A DNA stretch of 64,000 bases from NCBI GenBank assembly GCA_910579465.1, contig CAJTUB010000009.1:1-64000 (forward strand), read 5' to 3'. The DNA comes from an uncultured Lachnospiraceae bacterium (GTDB lineage Bacteria > Bacillota > Clostridia > Lachnospirales > Lachnospiraceae). The notes under the pieces are model-generated. The model was not told the DNA's origin. It saw only the letters and a list, made by a program, of their open reading frames with translations, and did not search any database. The position numbers were made by a program, and so were the translations under genes. Position 1 is the stretch's first letter, and each line of letters begins with the position of its first letter. This document shows, one piece after another, positions 8,778-16,963 of the stretch.

Positions 8778-9075
8778 TATTAGAAACAGCAAACCAGTGA
8801 CTAAGAGTAGTAGCCTGACGGAGAAGCTTTCAGAGAGCTGCAGACGGTGGAATTGCAGCAGTGGGACCGCAGGGGAATGGACTTAGGAGGGCGACCGAAC
8901 ATTCCGGCAGTACCGGGGTAAGTAGCAGTCGACGGGGACGTAGCCCGTTACCAGTACGGTCCGCATGCTTGTGCGGAGCAGAGAGGGTGAAATATCACCA
9001 AGATGGGTGGCACCGCAGGAGCTTCAAGTCCTGTCCCATGTAACGGCTGACGTACATGGGGCGGGACTTTTTTTG
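8778..9075 (+). promoter_or_regulatory. T-box leader, Trp-specific (UGG specifier)
   Basis: Stem I is closed by CTAAG (8800-8804) and CTTAG (8882-8886). Inside it an AGTAG loop-E motif faces GAA-TGG-A, giving specifier UGG at 8878-8880, which is the Trp codon, followed by the usual purine. An AGAGAG bulge and a GGTGGAA distal loop are present. The T-box core TGGGTGGCACCGC lies at 9004-9016. A terminator stem (AGTCC, 9027-9031; GGACT, 9064-9068) with seven Ts follows. Uncharged tRNA-Trp should favour the antiterminator and switch on the downstream transporter, which agrees with the gene content. Confidence 0.93.
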
Positions 9076-9163
9076 TGAGTGGGGAGCGCGTAGCGCGGGC
9101 CTGCACGGAAGCGCAGGAAATGCAAATAGGAAATGAAGGTTAAGAAGAATCAGGAGGAAAAGT

Positions 9164-10135
9164 ATGAAGAAGACAGTAAAGAGAATAGTTTGTGCAGCTG
9201 CGGCTGCGGTCATGGTATTCGGGGCTGCAGCGTGCGGAAAGAAAGAGATACCGGTCATCGGAATCAGCCAGTACGGGGAGCATTCTTCCCTTGATAACTG
9301 CCGTAACGGTTTTCTGAAGGGGCTGGAGGACGCCGGACTGAAGGAGGGCACGGATTATACCGTGGATTATCAGAATGCGGGGTTTGATGATAATATCTGT
9401 ACACAAATCGGGCAGAATTTTTCCGCGAATAATGTAGCTTTAATGTGCGGTATTGCAACCAACGCGGCAACCGCATGCTTTGCGGCAGCAGAGGATAAGG
9501 ATATCCCGGTAATTTTTACCGCAATCAGCGACCCGGTGGAGGCAAAGTTAGATAAGGGCAATATTACCGGAACCTCCGATAAGCTCCCGATAGAGGCGCA
9601 GCTTGATTTAATCCGCAAGCTCCAGCCGGAGGCAAAGACCATCGGAATCCTTTATACGACGAGCGAGCCAAATTCCGTATCTGCTATTAAGGAATATCAG
9701 GAAAAGGCGGGCGCTTATGGGTTTACGATTGAAGCGGTCGGCGTAACGGCACAGTCCGAGGTGACACAGGCAACGGATACGTTAATCAGCAAAAAGGTTG
9801 ACTGTTTTTCCAATCTGACCGATAATAATGTAGTAGGTGTGCTGGCCTCTGTTCTGGAAAAGACGAACGAGGCGGGGATTCCGGTTTACGGAAGTGAGAT
9901 AGAGCAGGTTGTAAAGGGCTGCGTGGCTGCGGCAGGAATCGATTATTATGAGCTCGGACGCCAGACCGGCGCAATGGCGGCGAAGGTGTTAAAGGGCGAG
10001 GCAAAGGCGTCTGAGATTCCGTATGAAACGATTACCGAGTATGGCATCTATATTAACTCTGGCGCAATCGCCGAAATGGGAATCACGGTTCCGGAGGATG
10101 TTGCGGAAAAGGCAGTCGAGGCCCAGGGAGAATAA
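9164..10135 (+). CDS. trpX: Tryptophan ABC transporter substrate-binding lipoprotein
   Basis: This 323-residue protein has a signal peptide with lipobox GAAAC (Cys near residue 25) and the ABC_sub_bind (COG2984) pattern: IPVIGISQYGEH near the mature N-terminus, CGIATNAA and FTAISDPV, and a C-terminal half with DYYELGRQTG. It would bind tryptophan at the outer face of the membrane. AGGAGG lies just before the ATG. It is the first gene after the Trp T-box and is followed by its permease and ATPase, the arrangement of TrpXYZ systems of Firmicutes. Substrate assignment rests on the T-box specifier plus family context. Confidence 0.9.
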   Translation: MKKTVKRIVCAAAAAVMVFGAAACGKKEIPVIGISQYGEHSSLDNCRNGFLKGLEDAGLKEGTDYTVDYQNAGFDDNICTQIGQNFSANNVALMCGIATNAATACFAAAEDKDIPVIFTAISDPVEAKLDKGNITGTSDKLPIEAQLDLIRKLQPEAKTIGILYTTSEPNSVSAIKEYQEKAGAYGFTIEAVGVTAQSEVTQATDTLISKKVDCFSNLTDNNVVGVLASVLEKTNEAGIPVYGSEIEQVVKGCVAAAGIDYYELGRQTGAMAAKVLKGEAKASEIPYETITEYGIYINSGAIAEMGITVPEDVAEKAVEAQGE

Positions 10136-10164
10136 GGCGCAGGAGCTGACATTGGAGTAAGACT

Positions 10165-11052
10165 ATGGTTGATTTGATTATCAGTACCGTGACGCAGGGC
10201 TTTATTTACGCCCTGCTGTCCTACGGCATCTATATTACGTATAAGATTCTGGACTTTCCGGACCTGACCGTGGACGGGAGCTTCCCGCTCGGTGCGGCGG
10301 TGACGGCGCTGCTTCTGGTAAAGGGAGCCAATCCCTACCTGACGCTACTGGCGGCGCTGGCGGCCGGGGCGTTAGCAGGGCTTGTGACCGGGGTGATTCA
10401 CGTATGCTTCAAGGTGCGGGACCTTCTTGCCGGAATCATTACAATGACGGCGCTGTTTTCCATTAACCTGCAGATTGCAGGCTCCAATCTGGCGGTTGGC
10501 CGGGATGTGAATACGATATTTACCGCGGAGCCGGTGAAAACGCTGTTTGGCAGTCTTTCTCTTTTGCAGAGGAAGCTGATTGTTTCATTCTTTCTGATGC
10601 TCCTTGTCAAGATACTGCTTGATTTGTACTTTAAAACAAAGAACGGTCTTCTTTTGCGCGCAGCAGGCGACAATGAAGTGTTAGTGACCTCTCTGGCAAA
10701 GGATAAGGGAAAGGTAAAGATTCTGGGGCTTGTTATTGCAAATGCCCTGGTGGCGCTCTGTGGCTGTCTGGTATGCCATGAGCAGCGCAGCTTTTCTGCA
10801 ACTATGGGAACCGGGCAGATGGTGTTCGGTCTGGCTACGGTAATTATCGGTACGACGATTTTTAAAAAAGAGGGATTTGTCAAGGGAACTACGGCGGCAG
10901 TGGCAGGCAGCGTGATTTATAAAATCTGTATCCAGATTGCAATCAGCCTCGGGCTTCCGGCAAATCTGTTGAAGCTGGTAACGGCAGTATTGTTCCTTGT
11001 GATTCTTGTAGTCGGGAACCGTCAGAAGGGAGGCAGCAGGGCAAATGCTTGA
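10165..11052 (+). CDS. trpY: Tryptophan ABC transporter permease
   Basis: This 295-residue integral membrane protein of the COG4120 type has eight or nine hydrophobic segments, the N-terminal pattern LLSYGIYITYKILDFPDLTVDGSF-like (start near residue 15) and a cytoplasmic loop with RAAGDNE, as in branched-chain-like permeases. It forms the membrane channel with TrpZ. Its last codons overlap the start of trpZ by eight bases, which points to translational coupling. Confidence 0.9.
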   Translation: MVDLIISTVTQGFIYALLSYGIYITYKILDFPDLTVDGSFPLGAAVTALLLVKGANPYLTLLAALAAGALAGLVTGVIHVCFKVRDLLAGIITMTALFSINLQIAGSNLAVGRDVNTIFTAEPVKTLFGSLSLLQRKLIVSFFLMLLVKILLDLYFKTKNGLLLRAAGDNEVLVTSLAKDKGKVKILGLVIANALVALCGCLVCHEQRSFSATMGTGQMVFGLATVIIGTTIFKKEGFVKGTTAAVAGSVIYKICIQIAISLGLPANLLKLVTAVLFLVILVVGNRQKGGSRANA

Positions 11053-11818
11053 GATGCGGCACATTTCTAAAATATACAATGCCGGTACGATAACACAGAT
11101 GTGCCTGTTTGACGACTTTAACCTGACGGTGGGGGACGGCGAGTTTGTGTCGGTAGTGGGCAGCAACGGAAGCGGAAAGACGTCCATGCTGAATATTATC
11201 TGCGGCAGTATTCCGATTGACGAAGGGCAGGTGCTGATTAACGGCCAGAGCATTGACCGGATGAAGGAGTACGAACGCTACCGGAGGATGGGGCGGGTGT
11301 ATCAGAACCCGGCGCTCGGGACTTGCCCGAATATGACGATTCTTGAAAATATGTCTTTAGCGGACCACAAGGGAAAACGCTTCGGGCTGTCCGGCGGAGT
11401 AAACAAGGCAAGGGCAGGGTATTATAAGGAGCAGCTGGCAGGCTTAGGACTCGGTCTGGAGGACAAGATGAACGTAAAGCTCGGGGCACTGTCCGGCGGG
11501 CAGAGGCAGGCAGTTTCCCTTGTCATGGCAACGCTTACGCCGCTTGATTTTTTGATTTTAGACGAGCATACGGCAGCGCTGGACCCCCATACGGCGGAGA
11601 TTATCATGCGGCTGACGGACCAGGTGGTAAAGGAGAAAAAGCTGACTGCGATTATGGTAACGCATAACCTCCGTTACGCGGTGGAGTACGGAAGCCGCCT
11701 GCTGATGATGGACAAAGGAAAAATCGTAATGGATAAGTCGGGAAAGGAAAAGGAAACGATGGTAACCGACGATATCCTGCACGTATTTAACCGCATCAGT
11801 ATTGAATGCGGAAATTAA
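11045..11818 (+). CDS. trpZ: Tryptophan ABC transporter ATPase
   Basis: This 257-residue ABC ATPase has Walker A GSNGSGKTS (about residues 39-47), the signature LSGGQRQ, Walker B FLILDEHTAALD and the switch histidine in MVTHN. It belongs to the COG1101 group that partners TrpX/TrpY. It is the last of the three transporter genes under the Trp T-box and overlaps trpY. Confidence 0.9.
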   Translation: MLEMRHISKIYNAGTITQMCLFDDFNLTVGDGEFVSVVGSNGSGKTSMLNIICGSIPIDEGQVLINGQSIDRMKEYERYRRMGRVYQNPALGTCPNMTILENMSLADHKGKRFGLSGGVNKARAGYYKEQLAGLGLGLEDKMNVKLGALSGGQRQAVSLVMATLTPLDFLILDEHTAALDPHTAEIIMRLTDQVVKEKKLTAIMVTHNLRYAVEYGSRLLMMDKGKIVMDKSGKEKETMVTDDILHVFNRISIECGN

Positions 11819-11862
11819 CGCACAAAAGGGGTGCGGGAGGCAAAAAGGAGGCAGCGGATGGA

Positions 11863-12351
11863 ATGGAAGGTCTGAAAAAGGAAACAGAAGGGGAACGGCT
11901 CGTGGCGCTTTTGCAGGAAAAAGGCTTCCGGATTTCCTTTGCGGAGTCCTGTACCGGCGGGCTGTGCTGCGCCAGGCTGGTGGATGTGCCGAACGCGTCT
12001 GCGGTGTTTGACGCGGGGGTCGTGACCTATGCGGATGAAGCAAAGGTGAGGTATCTCGGGGTGAAGCCGGAAACGATAAAGACTTACGGCGTCGTCAGCG
12101 AGGAGGTTGCCCGTGAGATGGCGGAGGGCGTCGCAAAGGCGCAGAAGGCGCAGGTCGGCGTCGGGATATCCGGGATTGCGGGCCCTGCCGGGGGCACCAG
12201 GGAAAAGCCGGTCGGGACGGTCTGCTTCGGCTTTTTTATAGACGGGACGCTTACGGCGGTGACGAAGCGGTTCGGCGACCTTGGCAGGAATAAGGTCAGG
12301 GAGGCGGCGGCAGGGTTTGTGTTTGAGACGCTCTGTGGGCTGCTTGGGTAG
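11863..12351 (+). CDS. pncC: CinA-C family nicotinamide-nucleotide amidohydrolase
   Basis: This 162-residue stand-alone CinA C-terminal domain has the diagnostic FAESCTGG near the N-terminus, VVSEEVAREMA, and GISGIAGPAGG. The family deamidates nicotinamide mononucleotide to nicotinate mononucleotide in the pyridine nucleotide salvage cycle. It lacks the N-terminal MoCF/ADP-ribose pyrophosphatase half of full CinA. I place the start at the ATG at 11863 (AGGAGG 12 bases upstream); an in-frame ATG at 11806 inside trpZ would add 19 unlikely residues. It lies close behind trpZ and may share its transcript. Confidence 0.85.
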   Translation: MEGLKKETEGERLVALLQEKGFRISFAESCTGGLCCARLVDVPNASAVFDAGVVTYADEAKVRYLGVKPETIKTYGVVSEEVAREMAEGVAKAQKAQVGVGISGIAGPAGGTREKPVGTVCFGFFIDGTLTAVTKRFGDLGRNKVREAAAGFVFETLCGLLG

Positions 12352-12368
12352 GATAAGGCGAAGCGCGG

Positions 12369-12400
12369 TCCCCATTCTTACAAGTGGGGAATCATTTCTT
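12369..12400 (+). terminator. Possible terminator after the trpXYZ-cinA unit
   Basis: A short stem (TCCCCA, 12369-12374; TGGGGA, 12385-12390) is followed by a T-rich but interrupted stretch. The stem is weak, so this is a tentative call. Confidence 0.3.
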
Positions 12401-12453
12401 TACTGCGGGAATGCAAGTTTTTTGATATTTTAAGGATTAAGGAGGATGAGAAA

Positions 12454-12906
12454 ATGAAACTGGCAACAGCGTTATCGGAACGGGCAGATTTGCAGGAGAG
12501 GCTGTCGGAGCTCGGCATCCGGCTGAATAACAATTCCAAGGTGCAGGAGGGCGAGAAGCCTTCGGAGGAGCCGGGGGAGCTTTTAGAGGAGCTGGACCGG
12601 ATTATCAGAAGGATGGAGGAGCTGATTGCAAGAATCAATCTGACAAACAGCAGGACCGTGCGTGACGGGAAGACGATAACGGAGCTTCTTGCCCGCAGGG
12701 ACTGTCTGAAAAGTAAAATCCAGATTATGAGAAATTTTCTGGATAATGCAAGCAACAGGACACACCGTATGACACATTCGGAAATAAAGATTGTGAGTAC
12801 GGTACCGGTAGCAGACCTCCAGAAAAAGGTGGATGCCCTGTCAAAAGAGCTGCGAGAATGTGACGAGCTGATTCAGGAATTAAACTGGACAACAGAGCTG
12901 TTATAG
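12454..12906 (+). CDS. DIP1984 family (septicolysin-like) coiled-coil protein
   Basis: This 150-residue protein is almost entirely charged helix with heptad-like spacing and matches the DIP1984/DUF6847 pattern: MKLATALSERADLQ at the N-terminus, INLTNSRT in the middle, LARRDCL, and QELNWTTEL at the end. No signal peptide or membrane segment is present, so it should be cytoplasmic. The biochemical role of this family is not established. AAGGAGG precedes the ATG. A promoter overlaps its 3' end and a tRNA-like RNA candidate follows immediately, which may be functionally linked. Confidence 0.8.
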   Translation: MKLATALSERADLQERLSELGIRLNNNSKVQEGEKPSEEPGELLEELDRIIRRMEELIARINLTNSRTVRDGKTITELLARRDCLKSKIQIMRNFLDNASNRTHRMTHSEIKIVSTVPVADLQKKVDALSKELRECDELIQELNWTTELL

Positions 12907-12914
12907 GGTATGAT
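12886..12914 (+). promoter_or_regulatory. Promoter reading into the tRNA-like element
   Basis: TGGACA (12886-12891), 17-base spacer, TATGAT (12909-12914). It overlaps the last codons of the DIP1984 gene and would start transcription near 12921. Confidence 0.5.
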
Positions 12915-12920
12915 AAAAGA

Positions 12921-13090
12921 AAGGCAGGGACTGTTTTCTTGATTCTTTTCGATGGTAGTCCGGCAGAGAGGATACATCTCCATCGGCAGAGAAGGTGCCG
13001 TAATCCCGTAATCATGGCAGAGACATGGATGACCTCAGGGGTTCAATTCCCCGTTTCACAGCGCATATCCGGTACGGAAACAAGCGCATT
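12921..13090 (+). ncRNA. Candidate tRNA-like (Y RNA-like?) small RNA
   Basis: A perfect tRNA T-arm (GGGG-TTCAATT-CCCC, 13039-13053) is preceded by three hairpins: GAGA/TCTC (about 12966-12980), CGGCA/TGCCG (12984-13000) and CATG/CATG (13014-13028). The motif GGCAGAGA occurs three times (12962, 12985, 13016), at the start of each hairpin. No acceptor strand complementary to the GTTTCAC after the T-arm was found upstream and there is no anticodon-like loop, so it is not an ordinary tRNA. Bacterial Y RNAs (YrlA) contain tRNA-like modules of this sort, but no Ro/Rsr gene is in the window, so that identity is a hypothesis. Confidence 0.4.
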
Positions 13091-13130
13091 GTTATGAGTT
13101 ATAATTACTACCAGTATCAGCTCCGGACGA

Positions 13131-13188
13131 GGGAGGGCAAGGGGATTTATTTCAGAGAGAATCGGGATTGCAGCAGGTCTGTGACAGG
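13131..13188 (+). repeat. 58-bp direct repeat, left copy
   Basis: The 58 bases from GGGAGGGCAAGGGG to GTGACAGG recur at 15012-15069 with two mismatches. The two copies bracket the sigma/anti-sigma gene pair. The repeat lies in a short frame (ATG at 13094, reading SYNYYQYQLR...) that has no ribosome-binding site. Confidence 0.9.
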
Positions 13189-13648
13189 CCCCTGCCTTTT
13201 GACGCCCTCAGAAGAGGGCTGTCGCACGAAGGGCAGCCCTGGCTTATAAGCGGGTATCTTTTCCTGTAAAGGGAATACAGTAAGGCGGATATTCCGGCTG
13301 CTTGTAAGCCGTTGCCATGCCCAGGAATCCAAACGGATAATTTTTCATTCATGCTCTCATTGTTGTTGTCTGTAATGGAACGATACATCATAAACATGAA
13401 GTTCATATAAATCTCCGCCAAACAACATTCTATTTCCAAATTTCTGAAAAGAACGGTTCTTTCAAAAGCAAATTTTCCATTACCGTGAATAGAAAAGGCA
13501 GCTGATTGTCTGTCAGGATAATCGCTACCTAAAGGTAAACAATATTCAATTCTACAAAAAATGTTATATAGGTGTGAGACTTTTTCTGCCCTCATACGAC
13601 TAATAGGTGAAAGGGATAAACACACCCCTTTTGGAAAGGAGAAAGTCA

Positions 13649-14206
13649 ATGGATAACGGTGCAGGTAGCTACCGCCGTTTTCTTGATGGTGATGACAAAG
13701 GGATAGCTGAAATCGTTGGAGATTACAAGGATGGTCTTATTCTTTATTTGAATGGTTATGTCAATAATATATTTATTGCCGAGGAGCTGACGGAGGATAC
13801 CTTTTTCCGGCTGATAACCAGGAAGCCAAAATATTCAGGTAAAAGTACATTCAAGTCCTGGCTATACGCAATCGGGCGAAATGTAGCGGTTGATTTTATA
13901 AGGCACAATTCAAAAATGCTTAATAGCCCTATAGAAGATATGGAAAACTATTTGAGCGAGGAAGAAAGCCTTGAGCAATCCTACATAAAGGAAGAAAGAA
14001 AAATCATAGTCCACAAGGCACTTTCTGAACTTGCAACCGATTACAGAACAATCCTTTGGCTTGTGTTCTTTGAGGGATTTTCCAATCAAGAAGCAGCAAT
14101 CATCTTAAAAAAGAATGACCGTCAAATCAAAAATCTCCTTTACCGGGCGAAGCAGTCTTTGAAATCAAAACTTGAAAAGGAGGGCTTTATTTATGAAGAC
14201 TTGTGA
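13649..14206 (+). CDS. ECF-type RNA polymerase sigma factor
   Basis: This 185-residue protein has region 2 at about residues 10-85 (ELTEDTFFRLI; FKSWLYAIGRNVAVDFIR) and region 4 at about 120-178 (LSELATDYRTILWLVFFEGFSNQEAA, then a helix-turn-helix with RAKQSLK). That is the two-domain architecture of group 4 sigma factors. The start is the ATG at 13649 with AAGGAG seven bases upstream; an in-frame GTG at 13607 lacks one. It overlaps the next gene by 14 bases, which encodes a single-pass membrane protein, as expected for a sigma/anti-sigma pair. It is AT-rich compared with its surroundings and lies between direct repeats. Confidence 0.88.
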   Translation: MDNGAGSYRRFLDGDDKGIAEIVGDYKDGLILYLNGYVNNIFIAEELTEDTFFRLITRKPKYSGKSTFKSWLYAIGRNVAVDFIRHNSKMLNSPIEDMENYLSEEESLEQSYIKEERKIIVHKALSELATDYRTILWLVFFEGFSNQEAAIILKKNDRQIKNLLYRAKQSLKSKLEKEGFIYEDL

Positions 14207-14984
14207 TGAAATGGTAAATAGCCTGCTTGAACGCAGAGAACGGTATGCTGCCGGACAAAAAAGAAAAAGATTAATCATTACCTGTACAGTAACCCCGATG
14301 TGCTGTATATGTCTTGTTGCCCTGATGGGGTTTGGTATGTGGCAGGCTGGAATGTTTCACACGACGCCGTCCGGCAAAACAGCAGAAAATGCCTTATATC
14401 CGGGCAGAAAGGACAAATTCGTTGAAAGCGAACTTGAATTCCAAGAGCAAGAATTGTGTCGTCTTGAAAAAGAGAATTCTGCTGCCAACAATAAAATAGT
14501 CGTCAACAATAAAAGAATCGTCCATGAGATTTGTATTGAAGACAGCATTTGCCTTTTTGACGATGATTTTGTTGTAATGGATAAAGCTGAACTGAATGAA
14601 TATTACGGTATCAATATTTTCCCGACGGTTCCCGATGACATTAAGGAATGGGAAGAGCAGCAGTTCGGCATTTATAGAAGGAATGGCGGCACAGGTGAGG
14701 TCTATTGGGATGGCACGGTTTCTAACTACTTCAACTCTGACGAGGATTTTCCAAGAACAGTAAATATTGAAATCAAAAAGGACTCCCTGCCCTTATACCA
14801 TCATATACTTTTTGAAGAAGCAGACGAAAAATCGGTTATCAACAATGTAGAGGTTGCAATAGCACATTCCGATAACGGTTATTACTATACACAGTTTATG
14901 TATCACAATGTCGGCTTTCAGATTATAGCCGGCGGTTTGTCACAGGATGAATTTGTGGCGGTTATTGAATCGTTAATTCAATAA
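14193..14984 (+). CDS. Membrane-anchored putative anti-sigma factor
   Basis: This 263-residue protein has a short cytoplasmic N-terminus (about 1-34, with EMVNSLLERRERY), one transmembrane segment (about 35-58, cysteine-rich) and an extracytoplasmic part with a charged helix (about 85-115) and a globular C-terminus containing a FEEADEKS segment. No zinc-binding HxxxCxxC motif is present in the cytoplasmic part, so if it is an anti-sigma factor it is not of the ZAS type. The call rests on overlap with the sigma gene and topology. The start is the ATG at 14193, with AAGGAGG nine bases upstream. Confidence 0.65.
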   Translation: MKTCDEMVNSLLERRERYAAGQKRKRLIITCTVTPMCCICLVALMGFGMWQAGMFHTTPSGKTAENALYPGRKDKFVESELEFQEQELCRLEKENSAANNKIVVNNKRIVHEICIEDSICLFDDDFVVMDKAELNEYYGINIFPTVPDDIKEWEEQQFGIYRRNGGTGEVYWDGTVSNYFNSDEDFPRTVNIEIKKDSLPLYHHILFEEADEKSVINNVEVAIAHSDNGYYYTQFMYHNVGFQIIAGGLSQDEFVAVIESLIQ

Positions 14985-15011
14985 CCCGTAACGCTATAAT
15001 ACGCAAAGTCG

Positions 15012-15069
15012 GGGAGGGCAAGGGGATTTATTTCAGAAAGAACCGGGATTGCAGCAGGTCTGTGACAGG
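15012..15069 (+). repeat. 58-bp direct repeat, right copy
   Basis: Right-hand partner of the repeat at 13131-13188, 56 of 58 bases identical. It follows the anti-sigma gene and precedes its terminator. Confidence 0.9.
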
Positions 15070-15093
15070 ACTCTGCTTTGAGAGACAGCCGGT

Positions 15094-15119
15094 GACGGTG
15101 CAGCTTAGGCTGCACCGTC
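15094..15119 (+). terminator. Strong hairpin between convergent genes
   Basis: A perfect 11-bp stem (GACGGTGCAGC / GCTGCACCGTC) with loop TTAG. The following T-rich stretch is loose (ATTGTATT). It separates the sigma operon from the convergent GH51 gene and could act on either strand. Confidence 0.6.
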
Positions 15120-15183
15120 ATTGTATTACTAAACTTTTATCATTACTCTCCTCATGGTGGCTGCCTTCCGCAAATGAAATCTA

Positions 15184-16782
15184 TTACTTCCGGAACCGGA
15201 ATACGTTCCAGGAAAGCGGCTTGATTTCTGCCGTGAGCATGCCGTTTTCAAAGGCCTGGCCGGTTGTAGAGACCGGTACAATCAGGTCAGGCTGCTCGTA
15301 GCTGTTTTTCACATCAAGGTCTTTGGAGTAAAGCTCCAGCTGTTCTTTAAATTCATATCCTTCAAAGGCGCGGACATCCAGCTCGAGCGGATAAGAAGCG
15401 TCCGCATTCCGGTTAATGACGAACAGGTTCAGGGTGTTGTTGTCATCGTCCCATGCAGCGGCGCAGTCAACATAAGGAACGCCTTCCTTTTCCACATACT
15501 GCGATGTGTCGTTTATGGCATAGCCCGGAATATCGTAGGTCTCGCACTGTGTATCGGTCTGCAGGGAGGTACCGCGCGCATACTGCAGCAGCTGCATAAA
15601 TACATAATGTGACGCGGACTTCCATACATGGTCGTGGTTCGAGGAGCAGAGCGCGCCAAGTCCTCCGGTCATGCAGCCGATTTTGACGCGGTCCGCGTGC
15701 CGTAAGAAGGCAAGCTGGATGGAAGCCATGGAGAGCGCATGGAGCATATCGCCGCCCGGGAAAGCGCGGTCCGGCATTTTGTCCGGGTCGTGCAGGATGT
15801 ATTTTCTGTCCGGATTAAAGACAAAGTGCGAGGCTGCCATGTTGTGCGGTCCGTAGCCCGGATGCAGCGGCTCGTTCGGACGTACCATTGCGCCGTACTC
15901 GTCAAAGGAGAGCATGACCTTTTTCGGCGAGCGCATCTTTGCCTGAATCAGATCGCAGAGGGCAACCTCCGTATTGATAAAATCCTCATAATAGCAGGAG
16001 CCGCCAAGGAGTGCTTTGTAATCTCCCTGCGGTGCGCCGTGGTAGTGGTGCATGGAAATATAGTCGATGGTTTCGTAGCATTCCTGCAGAACCTCTTCCT
16101 CCCACTGCGGATAGTGTCCCATCCATAAGGAAGAGGAAGCGCAGACCGCGGTTTCAATCGTCGGGTCCGTCCATTTCATCACCTTGGAAACCTCGTTGCA
16201 AAGAATGCCGTAGCCCTTCGGATTTCTGTCCCAGGAGCCGATCTGCCAAGGACCGTCCATTTCGTTTCCGAGATACCAGGTCTTGACGCCGTAAGGCGTT
16301 TCGTGGCCGTTCTTACGGCGCAGGTCGGACCAGTAGGTGCCCTTTTCGTGGTTGGTGTACTCTACAATATGCTGGGCGTCCTTGATGTCGCCGGTGCCGA
16401 GGTTAATCGTATACATCGGCTCGGTATTTACTGCCTCCGCCCACTGTAAGTATTCGTCGTGTCCGACTTCGTTCGTGATGTACTGATACCATGCCAGGTC
16501 CAGATGAACCTTCCGTTCCTCCTTCGGGCCGATGGAGTCCTTCCATTCCCAGCCGGAGACAAAATTGCCGCCCGGAAGACGACATGCCGGCATGCCGGAA
16601 GCCTTGAGCGCGTCGATGAAGTCCTGCCGGAAGCCCTGCGCGTTCGCGGTCGGATGCTTCGGGTTATACATGGTTCCGTTTACCATCGTGCCGATAGGCT
16701 CGAGAAACGTGCTGAAAAGCCGCGGAGAGATTTCTCCGATGGAAAAAGATGGGTGAACTGTAATTTTTGCTTTTTGTGCCAT
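15184..16782 (-). CDS. abfA: GH51 alpha-L-arabinofuranosidase, cytoplasmic
   Basis: This 532-residue enzyme removes arabinofuranosyl side groups from arabinoxylan oligomers. The acid/base is Glu174 in YLGNEMDG and the nucleophile is Glu295 in SFDEYG; HHYHG and PGGNFVSGW are also typical of GH51. No signal peptide is present, so it acts on imported oligosaccharides. The start is the ATG at 16782, seven bases after AGGAGG; an in-frame TTG two codons upstream is less likely. It is divergent from the GH67 gene, and both have consensus-like promoters in the shared 181-bp region. Confidence 0.93.
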   Translation of the reverse strand: MAQKAKITVHPSFSIGEISPRLFSTFLEPIGTMVNGTMYNPKHPTANAQGFRQDFIDALKASGMPACRLPGGNFVSGWEWKDSIGPKEERKVHLDLAWYQYITNEVGHDEYLQWAEAVNTEPMYTINLGTGDIKDAQHIVEYTNHEKGTYWSDLRRKNGHETPYGVKTWYLGNEMDGPWQIGSWDRNPKGYGILCNEVSKVMKWTDPTIETAVCASSSLWMGHYPQWEEEVLQECYETIDYISMHHYHGAPQGDYKALLGGSCYYEDFINTEVALCDLIQAKMRSPKKVMLSFDEYGAMVRPNEPLHPGYGPHNMAASHFVFNPDRKYILHDPDKMPDRAFPGGDMLHALSMASIQLAFLRHADRVKIGCMTGGLGALCSSNHDHVWKSASHYVFMQLLQYARGTSLQTDTQCETYDIPGYAINDTSQYVEKEGVPYVDCAAAWDDDNNTLNLFVINRNADASYPLELDVRAFEGYEFKEQLELYSKDLDVKNSYEQPDLIVPVSTTGQAFENGMLTAEIKPLSWNVFRFRK

Positions 16783-16849
16783 AAACAAACCTCCTGACGT
16801 AACATTGAAAAGGAATCAGATAGTTAAATTAGTATTCAAATCCATCTTT

Positions 16850-16878
16850 ATTGTAACAAGCAGAACGCCGTATGTCAA
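16850..16878 (-). promoter_or_regulatory. Promoter of the GH51 gene
   Basis: On the minus strand, TTGACA (16878-16873), 17-base spacer, TACAAT (16855-16850). Confidence 0.7.
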
Positions 16879-16905
16879 TGAGTTATTTTCGAAAGGAAAA
16901 TTGCG

Positions 16906-16934
16906 TTGCAAAAAGCGACGCGATGGGGTATACT
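16906..16934 (+). promoter_or_regulatory. Promoter of the GH67-uxuA unit
   Basis: TTGCAA (16906-16911), 17-base spacer, TATACT (16929-16934), about 30 bases before the GH67 start. Confidence 0.7.
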
Positions 16935-16963
16935 GAAAGCAAAAGAATGGAGGAGGTAACACG

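Noticed and set aside
12921..13060. A normal tRNA gene
   Set aside because: Only the T-arm fits; there is no matching acceptor strand, no anticodon loop and no CCA.
13094..13249. Small protein gene starting SYNYYQYQLR
   Set aside because: There is no ribosome-binding site, and most of the frame is the 58-bp repeat; kept only as a note with the repeat.
13152..13649. 165-codon minus-strand frame upstream of the sigma factor
   Set aside because: It spans a repeat copy and the sigma factor's own upstream region, has no recognisable domain and no supporting start.
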